64,000 nt of DNA. Source: an uncultured Aquimarina sp. GTDB taxonomy: Bacteria; Bacteroidota; Bacteroidia; Flavobacteriales; Flavobacteriaceae. The position numbers were made by a program, and so were the translations under genes. Within the stretch, counting starts at the first letter, position 1. Each line of letters begins with the position of its first letter. Positions 9,027 through 17,895 of the stretch are shown here, piece after piece. The stretch spans positions 43,760-107,759 of the forward strand of contig CANLRN010000006.1 in assembly GCA_947493495.1 (NCBI GenBank), read 5' to 3'. The notes under the pieces were generated by a model that worked only from the letters and a program-made list of their open reading frames with translations, did not search any database and had not been told where the DNA came from.

Positions 9027-10718
9027 TTATGCTTTTTTAAATATTTGCTCTAAAATCTTCTCTGTAATCAAATAGGTCGGTTTTACCCCTGTAGTACCTA
9101 GTCCTCCTGATGCTAGTGTACTTCCTGTTTCTAATGGGTTATCAGATGCATAATAAGCATAACGAACTATTACATTAGAATTGATACTGCCTCGTAATTT
9201 TGAGGCGGATTGAATGGCTTTTTGATAGTGCGCACCTTCCATCTCTAATCCAATTACATTCCAGGTAGAGTCATGAAAAAACTTTAAAATATCTCTATTC
9301 TGTAAGGATGTCCCTAATACAGTAATCATAGCACCATCGTATATGTCTATACCTTCACCTTCAAGGTCTTCTTTCTTTAAATCATTTTTAAATGGATAAT
9401 TATCAGCTGTTCCTTCAAAAACGTGAGCGGATGGAATCATAATATCTCCTTTACCTCCCTCGAGAATACCTGCTTTGCCCATAATGGAGATAGATTTTAC
9501 ATTTAGATATTTTTTTACTTCTAATTGTACATATGGTTTTAACAACTCATCCATCGTTTCATATGCTTGTTCTCCAAAAGCATAATCCATTACTATAATT
9601 ACTGGTTTTTCTTCCTTAGACAATTCAGAAATTGCCTCTGCATATTCGCATCCTGTATACTTGTCTGTATCAAAAATCTGTACATTGATATTGGCTCCAC
9701 TATGATCTTCGAGATAAGACATGCCATTTTGTGTAGCCGTCTTTTTTACTTTTACTCTCATCTTTTCATTCTTATCATCACTTAGCAATTCATATAAATC
9801 AGATGAGGTTTTGGTTTTAAGCTCTGTCCTGAACGCAATCGGCACATACAATGTGTTCATCACACTATGCATATTCGCACTGATGATATGGATAGGTCTT
9901 TCTAATAGCTGTAAGTTTTCTAGTGTATCTTTGATTGTATTAGCCCATCGCTCTCCGTGAATATGATGTCCTAATCGTTCTCTTAATACTGGACTAAACG
10001 TAACCAGTCGTTTGTTTTCATTCACAGATTCTTCAATTGCTAGTTTTCCTAACCAATAGATGATATGTAAAAACCGAGCTTTATTTTCTGGGTAAGAAAA
10101 ACTTTCATAAACCGAAGATACCTCCCGAAAAGTTCTTCCTAATATATTAGCTGTGTGTGTTAAAGCGATTTCTCGTTCTGCCTTGGTGAGTTCTTTTTTA
10201 GAAAACACAGCTTTCTTCAATTTTTCCCAATCTCTAGTTACATTCCCTTCTTCATTAATCACCACACGGTTCATAATCTTATGGGATTCTATGAACAAGA
10301 AAGTAAGGTGTGTTAGTATGTCATAGATTTCTGATCGTCCACGTGTTATCTCAATATTCATCTGCTCTTCATCAATGCGATAACAATTTCTTCTTCTTTT
10401 TGGTGGGACTATAGGTTTAAAATGAGAGTTTTTATATCCTTCATCACTAGTCAAATTTATATATCGACATTCTTCTATACCTATAGGTAAACGATCAATC
10501 ACGTATAATAAACCATCTAGTTCAGCTTTTTCTTCGGCAACAGAACCATAGATTTCAGGTCTTAGTGTTAATAGTCCTTCCCTTAATGTATCTCCAGAAA
10601 TGCCCATAGGTTTATAGAAACCTCTATTGAACAAATGCCGCATGGTAATGTACATTCGTTCTATAGCACTCGAACTTTCTTGAGCCCTTGTTCTTCCTTG
10701 TTGTTTCAAGTTTTTCAT
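9027..10718 (-). CDS. conserved protein with nucleoside-phosphorylase-like C-terminal half (probably DUF6909)
   Basis: Soluble 563-aa protein. The N-terminal half (1-340) is helical and matches nothing I can name. The C-terminal half shows the order of motifs of the PNP/MTA-SAH nucleosidase superfamily: SISIMGKAGILEGGKGDIMIPSAHV, like the GxAG-x-GDvvi segment; then VIGLEMEGAHY, like the ribose-binding MEMEGAA motif; then VIVRYAYYASDNP, like the VIRAISD segment with the catalytic Asp. I start at the ATG at 10718 (MKNLKQQGRT): a longer frame begins at a TTG lying inside the TATATTTG promoter motif at 10731-10738. It heads the polysaccharide operon. A nucleotide-sugar or nucleotide-salvage role is speculation; the family number is from memory. 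Confidence 0.75.
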   Translation of the reverse strand: MKNLKQQGRTRAQESSSAIERMYITMRHLFNRGFYKPMGISGDTLREGLLTLRPEIYGSVAEEKAELDGLLYVIDRLPIGIEECRYINLTSDEGYKNSHFKPIVPPKRRRNCYRIDEEQMNIEITRGRSEIYDILTHLTFLFIESHKIMNRVVINEEGNVTRDWEKLKKAVFSKKELTKAEREIALTHTANILGRTFREVSSVYESFSYPENKARFLHIIYWLGKLAIEESVNENKRLVTFSPVLRERLGHHIHGERWANTIKDTLENLQLLERPIHIISANMHSVMNTLYVPIAFRTELKTKTSSDLYELLSDDKNEKMRVKVKKTATQNGMSYLEDHSGANINVQIFDTDKYTGCEYAEAISELSKEEKPVIIVMDYAFGEQAYETMDELLKPYVQLEVKKYLNVKSISIMGKAGILEGGKGDIMIPSAHVFEGTADNYPFKNDLKKEDLEGEGIDIYDGAMITVLGTSLQNRDILKFFHDSTWNVIGLEMEGAHYQKAIQSASKLRGSINSNVIVRYAYYASDNPLETGSTLASGGLGTTGVKPTYLITEKILEQIFKKA

Positions 10719-10730
10719 ACGTTTTCCTGA

Positions 10731-10738
10731 CAAATATA
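10731..10738 (-). promoter_or_regulatory. TAnnTTTG -7 promoter element of the polysaccharide operon
   Basis: The minus strand reads TATATTTG, 12 bp before the ATG at 10718. This is the Bacteroidetes housekeeping-sigma -7 consensus. It decides against the TTG start lying within it. No clear -33 TTG was found at standard spacing. Confidence 0.5.
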
Positions 10739-10753
10739 GGGTTTATTATCCTA

Positions 10754-10789
10754 AAAAAGAGCTCTTTTTAACAAGGGGCTAGTCGACTA
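10754..10789 (-). terminator. palindromes downstream of the GH3-like gene
   Basis: A perfect 16-bp palindrome AAAAAGAGCTCTTTTT (10754-10769) and a 10-bp palindrome TAGTCGACTA (10780-10789) lie between the end of the GH3-like gene and the polysaccharide operon. On the minus strand the first ends in a T run and could act as a weak terminator for the upstream gene pair. Confidence 0.3.
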
Positions 10790-10846
10790 ATTATTCTGAA
10801 AGGGAGTTAGTATGAATCATATTAAACAAAGTGCTAAAATGCATTT

Positions 10847-12355
10847 TTATACTATTTTTTCGGCTATCATTGCTGTCAGCTTATTTGCAATTTTCCTGTC
10901 ATTAGAAAGCCGTGGTAGTTTATTTTGTCCTCCTAATTTGCCTATAGATTTCATATATTCTTGAAATCCATTTTTAGGAACAATAGTAATCTTTAGTGTT
11001 TTCAGGATTTTTCCTGTAATCAGGTCATCATAATAGGAGTTTTGTTGTCTAAGTGAATTATCAATCGCTACTGTTAATTTTTCTACATCCGATGGGATTT
11101 CTTTAAATTCTATAAACCACTCGTGATATGGTAATTCTGATGCTTCTGGACTGATCTGTGGTGCGACGGTAAATTCTTTGATAATAGCTTCAGTAGATTC
11201 GGCTCCTTCTTTTATGGCTTGTTCTACTTCTTTTGCAATCACATGCTCTCCAAAGGCAGAGATAAAATGTTTGATCCGTCCTGAAACAATAACGCGATAC
11301 GGTGTTGTACTGGTAAACTGTATAGTATCTCCAATATTATATGCCCATAATCCTGCATTGGAAGAAATAAGCATTACATAATTGACACCTACCTCAACTT
11401 GGCCAATAGTTAATCTAATAGGGTGTTCTTCAAAAAATGTTTCAGCTTCTACAAATTCATAAAACATTCCTGAATCTAATTGCAATAACATTCCTTTTTG
11501 ATGCTGAGTATCCTGAAAAGCAAAAAAACCTTCTGATGCTGGGTATAATTCTATATGAGCAACTTTCTTACCTATTAATTTCTCAAAAATTGCTTTATAA
11601 GGTTCGAAATTAACACCTCCATAAATAAACAATTCAAAATTCTTATAAATTTGTCCTATAGGTTTTCCTGTCTTTTTTTCTAATTTTTCGAAATACATCT
11701 GTATCCAAGGTGGTATCCCACTGATAATGGTCATATCCTCATTCAAGGTTTCTTCAACAATTGCATCTACTTTGGCTTCCCAATCATCAATGCAATTGGT
11801 TTTCCAACTTGGTAATCTGTTTTTCTGAAGGTATTTCGGCACATAATGTGCTACGATTCCTGATAATCTCCCTAAATTAATCCCATTTTTTAGTGTCAGT
11901 TCTGGGCTCCCTTGAAGAAAAATCATCTTTCCATCTACAAAATCTGTCTTCCCTGTTTCCGCTACATAACATAAAATAGCATTTCGTGCTGCTCTAATAT
12001 GTGTAGGCATAGAATCGGGTGTTAATGGAATATATTTTACCCCACTGGTAGTCCCCGATGTTTTTGCAAAATAAATCGGTTTACCTGGCCATAAGACATC
12101 TTGTTCACCATCTACAACCCGATCTACATAGGGTCTAATTTGCTCATAGTCTCTTATTGGAACGTTGGTTACAAAATCCTGATGCGTTTTTATTTGATCA
12201 AAATGGTGATCCATGCCAAAGGCTGTATTTCTCGCCTTTTTTAACAATGTTTGAAACACCTGTTCTTGGGTTTTTATGGGATTATCAGCCCATTTATCTA
12301 TTTTTTTTCGAATTCGTTTTGCAAAAATCTTTGCTCCAAGTGATTTAATAGACAT
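10847..12355 (-). CDS. GH3 auxin-responsive promoter family protein
   Basis: 502-aa member of the GH3 family, within the acyl-adenylate-forming enzyme superfamily. The ATP-binding loop is recognisable as YFAKTSGTTSGVKYIPLT (about residues 95-112); later motifs include YPASEGFFAFQ and VIVSGRIKHFISAFGEHV, matching the second nucleotide motif and the hinge. Plant members conjugate hormones to amino acids. The bacterial substrate is unknown, and an acyl-acid amido synthetase is the cautious guess. It lies 11 bp after the M23 peptidase gene and probably shares its promoter. Confidence 0.85.
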   Translation of the reverse strand: MSIKSLGAKIFAKRIRKKIDKWADNPIKTQEQVFQTLLKKARNTAFGMDHHFDQIKTHQDFVTNVPIRDYEQIRPYVDRVVDGEQDVLWPGKPIYFAKTSGTTSGVKYIPLTPDSMPTHIRAARNAILCYVAETGKTDFVDGKMIFLQGSPELTLKNGINLGRLSGIVAHYVPKYLQKNRLPSWKTNCIDDWEAKVDAIVEETLNEDMTIISGIPPWIQMYFEKLEKKTGKPIGQIYKNFELFIYGGVNFEPYKAIFEKLIGKKVAHIELYPASEGFFAFQDTQHQKGMLLQLDSGMFYEFVEAETFFEEHPIRLTIGQVEVGVNYVMLISSNAGLWAYNIGDTIQFTSTTPYRVIVSGRIKHFISAFGEHVIAKEVEQAIKEGAESTEAIIKEFTVAPQISPEASELPYHEWFIEFKEIPSDVEKLTVAIDNSLRQQNSYYDDLITGKILKTLKITIVPKNGFQEYMKSIGKLGGQNKLPRLSNDRKIANKLTAMIAEKIV

Positions 12356-12366
12356 GCTCTAAACTA

Positions 12367-13236
12367 TTATTCAAAATCAATAAATTTTGATGGATCAATA
12401 GGGTATCCATCTCTCCATATTTCGAAATGCAAGTGAGGCCCAGTACTCAGTTCTCCTGTAGAACCTGCAGTTGCTATTACCTCTCCTTCTTTTACTTGTT
12501 CTCCTTGTTGTTTGGTTAATGAAGCATTATGCTTGTAGACAGTTAATAAATTATTGCCATGGTCTAATATCATCACATGTCCTGTTTCTGCCGTCCATTC
12601 TGCAAAAATAACCGTTGCTGCTGCTGCTGCTTTTATTGGGGTGTCTTTAGGTACTGCTATATCTACAGCATAATGTTTTTCATTGACATCATACTGATCA
12701 GTAATCTTACCCTTTACTGGTGGGAATAATGAAAAATCTGCACTTGATTTCTCACTTTCGAACAGACTGTATTTATCTTCTCTAGAAACTTCTGCTCTTA
12801 ATTTTATATCTTCTTCAGAAGGGTTAAGATTTACAGTTTCGGGATTTAATTTTTGTGATTGTATTGCAGAATCAATATCAAATTCTACAGTCTTTACGTC
12901 TCCTTTTAGGACTTTACTGATAGAATTAAAATATTCTTGCCTAATATTAATTACATTTTTTAATGAGTCTGTAGTAGATACTAATTGAGTAGCTTTTAGA
13001 TTTAAAGACGTTGATGAATATCCCGGGATATATTCTCTAAGGGGAGTAAAGGCTATCAAAAAAGTAGTAAAGGCTATTAAAATAATACCAGTAATAGTTA
13101 CTAAAACAAAAACATTAAGCCTAGTAAGCTTAAAGGATATTCGTTCTTCAAAAGTATCCTCATTAAGAATTACCAAACGATACTTATTTAGTAATTTTTT
13201 GGTAATCCTTTTTTGTTCTTTTTTATTCTTAGCCAT
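12367..13236 (-). CDS. M23 family metallopeptidase (LytM-type)
   Basis: Predicted inner-membrane-anchored periplasmic peptidase of 289 aa. There is one membrane segment at about residues 36-59 (VFVLVTITGIILIAFTTFLI), a linker with helical character, and a C-terminal M23 domain at about 175-285. Zinc ligands are intact: HYAVDIAVP (H-x3-D) and HLHFEIW (H-x-H). Family members cut peptidoglycan cross-links. The basic cytoplasmic tail (MAKNKKEQKRITKKLLNKYR) is typical of flavobacterial members. First gene of a two-gene unit with the GH3-like gene, divergent from tatA. Confidence 0.9.
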   Translation of the reverse strand: MAKNKKEQKRITKKLLNKYRLVILNEDTFEERISFKLTRLNVFVLVTITGIILIAFTTFLIAFTPLREYIPGYSSTSLNLKATQLVSTTDSLKNVINIRQEYFNSISKVLKGDVKTVEFDIDSAIQSQKLNPETVNLNPSEEDIKLRAEVSREDKYSLFESEKSSADFSLFPPVKGKITDQYDVNEKHYAVDIAVPKDTPIKAAAAATVIFAEWTAETGHVMILDHGNNLLTVYKHNASLTKQQGEQVKEGEVIATAGSTGELSTGPHLHFEIWRDGYPIDPSKFIDFE

Positions 13237-13275
13237 ATAAATTAATTACTATCAGAGCAATTAGACATATTAACG

Positions 13276-13283
13276 CAAATATA
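13276..13283 (-). promoter_or_regulatory. TAnnTTTG -7 element upstream of the M23 peptidase
   Basis: The minus strand reads TATATTTG, 39 bp before the ATG at 13236. It matches the Bacteroidetes -7 consensus exactly and would give a leader of about 30 nt. Confidence 0.5.
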
Positions 13284-13422
13284 CATATTCTCTTTTCGGA
13301 TAAAAATGCTAAAACTGAGATTAGAACGTTATTTATATATAAATAGTCTCATGCTTAGTGCTAAAAATTGTCTCAAAAGATGCTTTTAATACTTTAAAAA
13401 GACTTTTTTATATAAATCTTTC

Positions 13423-13430
13423 TAACTTTG
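13423..13430 (+). promoter_or_regulatory. TAnnTTTG -7 element upstream of tatA
   Basis: Reads TAACTTTG, 18 bp before the tatA ATG. Together with the minus-strand element at 13276-13283 it makes this a divergent promoter region. Confidence 0.5.
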
Positions 13431-13448
13431 TAAATAAATATTGATATC

Positions 13449-13640
13449 ATGACATCATTACATATATTTTTAGGGATAATAGGACCTTGGCAAATAGCAT
13501 TGATTGTTGCTATAGTTTTACTTTTATTTGGGGGTAAGAAAATCCCAGAATTAATGAGAGGTCTAGGCAGTGGTATTAAAGAGTTTAAAGATGCTTCTAA
13601 AGAGGATGAAGATCCTAACAAAATAGAAGAGAAAAAATAA
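13449..13640 (+). CDS. tatA: twin-arginine translocase subunit TatA/TatE family
   Basis: 63-aa protein with the TatA architecture: a short N-terminal membrane helix (about residues 13-30, [18 protein letters not shown]), the [14 protein letters not shown] hinge and start of the amphipathic helix, and a charged, Glu/Asp/Lys-rich tail. TatA rings form the pore of the Tat export pathway for folded proteins. It is a single gene here; tatC is not in the window. Small size and placement next to the M23 gene are common in flavobacteria. Confidence 0.92.
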   Translation: MTSLHIFLGIIGPWQIALIVAIVLLLFGGKKIPELMRGLGSGIKEFKDASKEDEDPNKIEEKK

Positions 13641-13693
13641 ACGATATTAAACTCGAATTATGTATTAGGAAATGATTTTCTTACTATATATTT

Positions 13694-15820
13694 CTAATCA
13701 ATTAAAGATAGTTGAACTCTTTTTCGGTCTACATCTACATTGATCACAGTTACTGTCAGGTGTTGATTTAATTGTACTATAGCATTTACATCGCTAATAT
13801 ATTCATGAGCTAGTTTAGAGATATGAATGAGTCCGCTTTCTTTGATTCCTATATCTACAAAACATCCAAAATTGGTGATATTATTGACTATTCCTGGCAG
13901 CTTCATTCCTGTTTTAAGATCTTGTATAGTTTTTACATTTGGATCAAATTCAAAAATTGTTGCTTTCTTTCTCGGGTCTACTCCAGGTTTTTCTAATTCT
14001 TTTATAATGTCTGTTAATGTAGGTAATCCTACCTCTTGAGTGATATAGTTTTGTAAGGTAATCTTACGTATTGTTGTTTTATCACCTATTAGTTTTTGTA
14101 TAGGAACTCCAGCTTCTTTAGCCATTTTGGATACTAATTGATATCGTTCTGGGTGTACTGCAGAATTGTCCAAAGGATTTTCTGGATCTGTTATTCTAAG
14201 AAATGCTGCTGCTTGTTCAAAAGCTTTACCTCCCAATCTAGGAATTTTTTTTAGCTCTTCTCTAGATCGTAATGCTCCGTTTTCGGATCTGTAATTTACA
14301 ATGTTTTCTGCCAGCTTCTCACCAATTCCCGATACATAGCTTAATAAAGGAGCACTAGCTGTATTTACATTAATACCCACACTATTTACACAGCTCATTA
14401 CCACTGTATCCAGTTCGTTTTTAAGTTTCGTCTGATCTACATCATGCTGATATTGACCCACACCTATGGATTTAGGATCAATCTTTACTAATTCTGCCAA
14501 TGGATCGGCCAATCTTCTACCTATGGATACCGCTCCACGAACAGTAACATCATAATTAGGAAACTCTGCTCTTGCGATCTTAGAAGCCGAATATACAGAT
14601 GCGCCGCTTTCATTGACCATAAATACCTGGATCGTATTTTCAAAAGGGATTTTTTTGATAAAGGATTCTGTCTCTCTGGCTGCTGTACCATTACCGATTG
14701 CTATCGCTTCTATTTTATAGGCATTTACCAATGATTTGATCTTTTTTATCGCATTGGTAGTTTCTCTTTGTGGAGGATGTGGATAGATATTTTCGTTATG
14801 CAATAAACCTCCTTGCTTATCAAGACACACTACTTTACATCCTGATTTAAAACCTGGATCTAATGCCAGAATTCGTTTTTGACCTAATGGAGCTGCTAGT
14901 AATAACTGTTTTAGATTTTGAGCAAAAACAATAATTGCTTTATCATCTGCTTTCTGTCTAGCCTGATTCAAAACTTCTGTAGCAATTGCTGGAGCTAATA
15001 ATCTTTTATAGGCATCAGCAATTGCTATAAATAATTGATCTGTACAGGCTTCGTTATTGGATCGGATTATGATATCATCTATGATTTCCAGGGCATCATT
15101 TTCTGGAACTGTAACCTTTACACGAACTATCTTTTCATTCTCTGCTCTAAGAATAGCCAATAATCGATGAGAAGGGCATTTATGTAAGGGCTCTTCCCAT
15201 TCGAAATACTGTTGGTATTTCTGTGCTGCTGCTTCGTCTTTTTTGGTCTTAATTACAGTAGAGGATATTGTGGCTTTTCTTTGATAGAGTCTACGTAATC
15301 TATTGCGAATTTTTTCATTCTCATTGATCCACTCAGCAATAATATCTCTAGCGCCCTGTAATGCCAGTTCTTCGTTAGTAATTGTATCAGTAAGATATTG
15401 AGAAGCTATAAACTGAATCTCCTCTTCTCGTTGCTGCATCAAAATCTTTGCTAGAGGTTCTAATCCTTCTTCTCTTGCCACCGTAGCTCTGGTTTTTCTT
15501 TTTTTCTTATACGGTAAGTATAGGTCTTCTACCTCCGAGAGTGTTTGGGCAGTTTCTATTCTTTTTTGTAGTTCTGGTGTTAATGCTTCTTGTTCTTTAA
15601 TAGCAGTTAGTACACCTTCTTTTCTTTTTTGTAAGGCTTCAAAGGCTGTTTTATGCTTTACAATTTCTCCTATGGCTACCTCATCCAGATTTCCTGTCAT
15701 TTCTTTTCGATATCTAGAGATAAAAGGTATGGTGCCACCATCGTTTAGCAATTCGATGGTTTTAGTGATTTGTTTTTCTGAAATCGAAAGTTGTTTTGCG
15801 ATAAAAGAAACAATATTCAT
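13694..15820 (-). CDS. tex: Tex family RNA-binding transcriptional accessory protein
   Basis: 708-aa protein with the complete Tex layout: N-terminal helical domains (1-about 320) including VEDLYLPYKKKRKTRA, a YqgF/RNase H-like domain beginning LALDPGFKSGCKVVCLD (about 320), helix-hairpin-helix repeats (VGINVNTASAPLLSYVSGIG and ELKKIPRLGGKAFEQAA, about 490-560), and a C-terminal S1 domain (LPGIVNNITNFGCFVDIGI, about 635-705). Tex binds structured nucleic acid and affects transcription and stress tolerance in other bacteria. Convergent with tatA. Confidence 0.95.
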   Translation of the reverse strand: MNIVSFIAKQLSISEKQITKTIELLNDGGTIPFISRYRKEMTGNLDEVAIGEIVKHKTAFEALQKRKEGVLTAIKEQEALTPELQKRIETAQTLSEVEDLYLPYKKKRKTRATVAREEGLEPLAKILMQQREEEIQFIASQYLTDTITNEELALQGARDIIAEWINENEKIRNRLRRLYQRKATISSTVIKTKKDEAAAQKYQQYFEWEEPLHKCPSHRLLAILRAENEKIVRVKVTVPENDALEIIDDIIIRSNNEACTDQLFIAIADAYKRLLAPAIATEVLNQARQKADDKAIIVFAQNLKQLLLAAPLGQKRILALDPGFKSGCKVVCLDKQGGLLHNENIYPHPPQRETTNAIKKIKSLVNAYKIEAIAIGNGTAARETESFIKKIPFENTIQVFMVNESGASVYSASKIARAEFPNYDVTVRGAVSIGRRLADPLAELVKIDPKSIGVGQYQHDVDQTKLKNELDTVVMSCVNSVGINVNTASAPLLSYVSGIGEKLAENIVNYRSENGALRSREELKKIPRLGGKAFEQAAAFLRITDPENPLDNSAVHPERYQLVSKMAKEAGVPIQKLIGDKTTIRKITLQNYITQEVGLPTLTDIIKELEKPGVDPRKKATIFEFDPNVKTIQDLKTGMKLPGIVNNITNFGCFVDIGIKESGLIHISKLAHEYISDVNAIVQLNQHLTVTVINVDVDRKRVQLSLID

Positions 15821-15918
15821 GAGTTCTAGTTTTTTGAATTGCTAAAATATATAAAAAAATGAGCTCCTCCCTTCATTGCAATTCTTTCTTTCCGTCTTAC
15901 ATCATAGGCTGAATTTTT

Positions 15919-16089
15919 AACCCACTTTATGCAATAGAAAATTTATTACATCTTGTAGCTACCGCAAATACTAACGCTACACTGCATTTTTTAATTTCAC
16001 CATAGCGGCGCTATGCAAAAATTAAGAAAACACTAGTATTTCTTGCATCTACAAGCTTCTTGACAACCTTCTATTGCATAAAGCGGGTT
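15919..16089. repeat. 171-bp imperfect inverted repeat (possible MITE or structured RNA)
   Basis: Outer arms: 15919-15939 (AACCCACTTTATGCAATAGAA) pairs with 16069-16089 with one mismatch in 21. Inner arms: CTTGTAG and AAATACTA at 15952-15973 recur in reverse complement at 16032-16056. The centre is CATAGCGGCGCTATG (16001-16015). Folded as RNA it would make a long cruciform-like hairpin. No transposase is nearby, so a miniature inverted-repeat element or a structured noncoding RNA are both open. Confidence 0.7.
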
Positions 16090-16090
16090 T

Positions 16091-16107
16091 AATTTTATTA
16101 GTGAAAC
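16091..16107 (-). repeat. 17-bp repeat shared with 22472-22488
   Basis: AATTTTATTAGTGAAAC immediately adjoins the long inverted repeat; its exact reverse complement is found at 22472-22488, just outside the decayed insertion sequence. Six further matching bases (AAATCA) follow after two mismatches. Confidence 0.6.
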
Positions 16108-16307
16108 TCTGATTTGAAAAGTTGCGCAGCAATGCCTTCAAATTAAATAGTTGAACTAATCCCGCTGTTTGCTGAACCCATTTCAGTATCAAGCGCGATC
16201 TCAGGTCTAACACCTCTATGCCTGTCTAATTGATGTCAGGTAGACTTGCTTCGGAATCTTAAAAATTATTTTCAGTTGAATGCCTTGTGAACTTACTCTA
16301 AGGTAGT

Positions 16308-17291
16308 TTATTCAAACTTTATTGTTTTTATAATTGCTTCCAGCTCGAAAATATGATCTCTTTTTCTTACGGATGGGGCTAGTACAAAACCTTCGATTAC
16401 CAATTGTCTATTGTTAGGAGCATCATCAATTATATAGTTAACAAACGGACCAGCCATAAAACGATCTTTAATTTCCCAGGTGCCTTTGGTTTCGAATGCT
16501 GGTTTATTACCTACTATTGTTTCATAGAAATAGGGAGCATAATCTTTTTCGGTTATGAATTTACCAGAATTGGTAGGGATCTTTAGAACACCCATAGAAT
16601 CTCTAACTTTAATAATATGAGCTACTGTATTAGAGTCCTTGAGGATTGTATTGGATGGCAGCTCATAGATCATCAAATTTGTATCTCCATTCTTAATATC
16701 CTTGCGTAACCAGAAGAACTTATCTTCTTCTTTGGCAATGCGATATGCAGATGGGATTTTCAATGTAATTCCCATTTTTTCTTTTAGCTGAGGGATGTAT
16801 TCTAATGATTTACTAATTTTATATTGTTTTTCTTTGATTTCGGTCTTTTTTAGATTTAGAATTATCGTTTCATACTGCTTTTTGATGAGTCCAATAAGAG
16901 CATCATCAGTATCTGCAGTAATTACATACCCTAATTGTGGCGTTGCAAACTTATTGGTGGCTTTGTATACACCTGTTTGGTCTCCTTTATCAATTTTGAG
17001 AAATGTGCGATATCGCTTAGTAAGTCCTGTAAAGCCATCTGGGGCTATTTGCCTCATAGAGAACAGTGGTTCTTCTTGTGGTAATCCAGGCACTTCTGCT
17101 CCAAAATATTTGCGTATGCTATCTCCTACTTGGCCTTGCCATAGATCACTATCAATTACAACAGATAATTCATTGATTTTACCTATCGATTGTGCTAGTG
17201 AACCGTTAATTTTTTGTGAAGTTTCTTTTTTGGTTTCTGTACAACTTATTATACAGCATACACAGATAATGGCAAAAGCTAATTTTTTCAT
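16308..17291 (-). CDS. DUF4837 family lipoprotein
   Basis: 327-aa predicted lipoprotein starting MKKLAFAIICVCCIISCTETK, where the lipobox Cys follows IIS. The upstream in-frame extension to 17324 would spoil the signal peptide, so I start at the ATG at 17291. The body, with DSDLWQGQVGDSIRKYFG near the N-terminus, GYVITADTDDALIGLIKKQYE, and FWLRKDIKNGDTNLMIYELP, matches the DUF4837 family of Bacteroidetes, function unknown. A TATATTTG promoter motif sits only 4 bp before the start, suggesting a leaderless transcript. Confidence 0.85.
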   Translation of the reverse strand: MKKLAFAIICVCCIISCTETKKETSQKINGSLAQSIGKINELSVVIDSDLWQGQVGDSIRKYFGAEVPGLPQEEPLFSMRQIAPDGFTGLTKRYRTFLKIDKGDQTGVYKATNKFATPQLGYVITADTDDALIGLIKKQYETIILNLKKTEIKEKQYKISKSLEYIPQLKEKMGITLKIPSAYRIAKEEDKFFWLRKDIKNGDTNLMIYELPSNTILKDSNTVAHIIKVRDSMGVLKIPTNSGKFITEKDYAPYFYETIVGNKPAFETKGTWEIKDRFMAGPFVNYIIDDAPNNRQLVIEGFVLAPSVRKRDHIFELEAIIKTIKFE

Positions 17292-17295
17292 ACTA

Positions 17296-17303
17296 CAAAT
17301 ATA
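17296..17303 (-). promoter_or_regulatory. TAnnTTTG -7 element directly before the DUF4837 start
   Basis: The minus strand reads TATATTTG then TAGT then ATG. If used, transcription would begin at or next to the start codon. A second candidate, TATTTTTG, lies further upstream on the same strand. Confidence 0.4.
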
Positions 17304-17415
17304 ATTGGGATGTGATAATATCAAAAATAATACTATCCATATAATGGATATACTTCTTGGATATTATCATAAACTGTTCCAAATGTTACTTTTCTCATCA
17401 AAGAATAGAAGTATA

Positions 17416-17895
17416 TTAATTTAAAAGAGGGTCATCAAGGTCAAAAGCATTACAACTTTCAGTAGTATTAGTAGATGATCTTATTGCACAGATTGTTCCT
17501 TTGGCCTTAAAACTACTTCCATTTTGGACTAGTAATTCATAGGTAAATATTTTTTGATCAAATAAATCATTTCTCAAATTACTACCAAATACTTGGTCTA
17601 AGTGATAGTCATTTGATTCAAAAATTAAAGTATTGTTTGAAAAAATCTTTAAAGAATTATCCGGGTATGCTGCCAGGCCCGCAATTACAAATGTATCATT
17701 TAGACCATCCTCATTCGGTGTAATAACATTAAATGGTGTTATTTCTATGTCTTCAGGTAAATTGTTTGTTTCTATGACAAAACTATCTTCTCCACAACAA
17801 GAAATAGTGTTACTATCCCCATCATCGCTACAAGCGAATACACAAATTAATAAGAAAACGTTTATAGGTAGGTTAGCCTTTCTAATTAAGATCAA
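17416..17895 (-). CDS. lipoprotein with CHU_C/gliding-motility-type domain
   Basis: 159-aa protein. The N-terminus MILIRKANLPINVFLLICVFACSDD is a lipoprotein signal with lipobox FAC. The rest contains FNVITPNEDGLNDTFVIAGL, the start of the CHU_C / gliding motility-associated domain, but the usual final strand is replaced by a Cys-containing tail. The start codon is TTG at 17895, overlapping the TGA of the transglycosylase gene (TTGA). No ATG lies before the signal peptide, so translational coupling is likely. Function unknown; a surface lipoprotein is inferred. Confidence 0.7.
   Translation of the reverse strand: MILIRKANLPINVFLLICVFACSDDGDSNTISCCGEDSFVIETNNLPEDIEITPFNVITPNEDGLNDTFVIAGLAAYPDNSLKIFSNNTLIFESNDYHLDQVFGSNLRNDLFDQKIFTYELLVQNGSSFKAKGTICAIRSSTNTTESCNAFDLDDPLLN

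Larger units (their letters stand above)
15821..16307. other. 487-bp noncoding region with structured DNA
   Basis: No convincing ORF on either strand. The first part (to about 16090) is dominated by the long inverted repeat described separately. The rest (16090-16300) is richer in G and C than other gaps nearby and contains a small inverted repeat (TTTGAA at 16113 and TTCAAA at 16137) around GTTGCGCAGC. It lies between the starts/ends of two minus-strand genes, so it includes the promoter region of tex. It could hold a small RNA or a remnant of a mobile element. Confidence 0.5.

Noticed and set aside
13665..13698. Hairpin between tatA and tex as a terminator
   Set aside because: The stem is short, AT-only and bulged, and it overlaps the tex stop codon; too weak to call.
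15821..16307. CRISPR array in the repeat-rich gap
   Set aside because: The repeats are nested and inverted, not direct repeats with regular spacers, and no cas genes are near.
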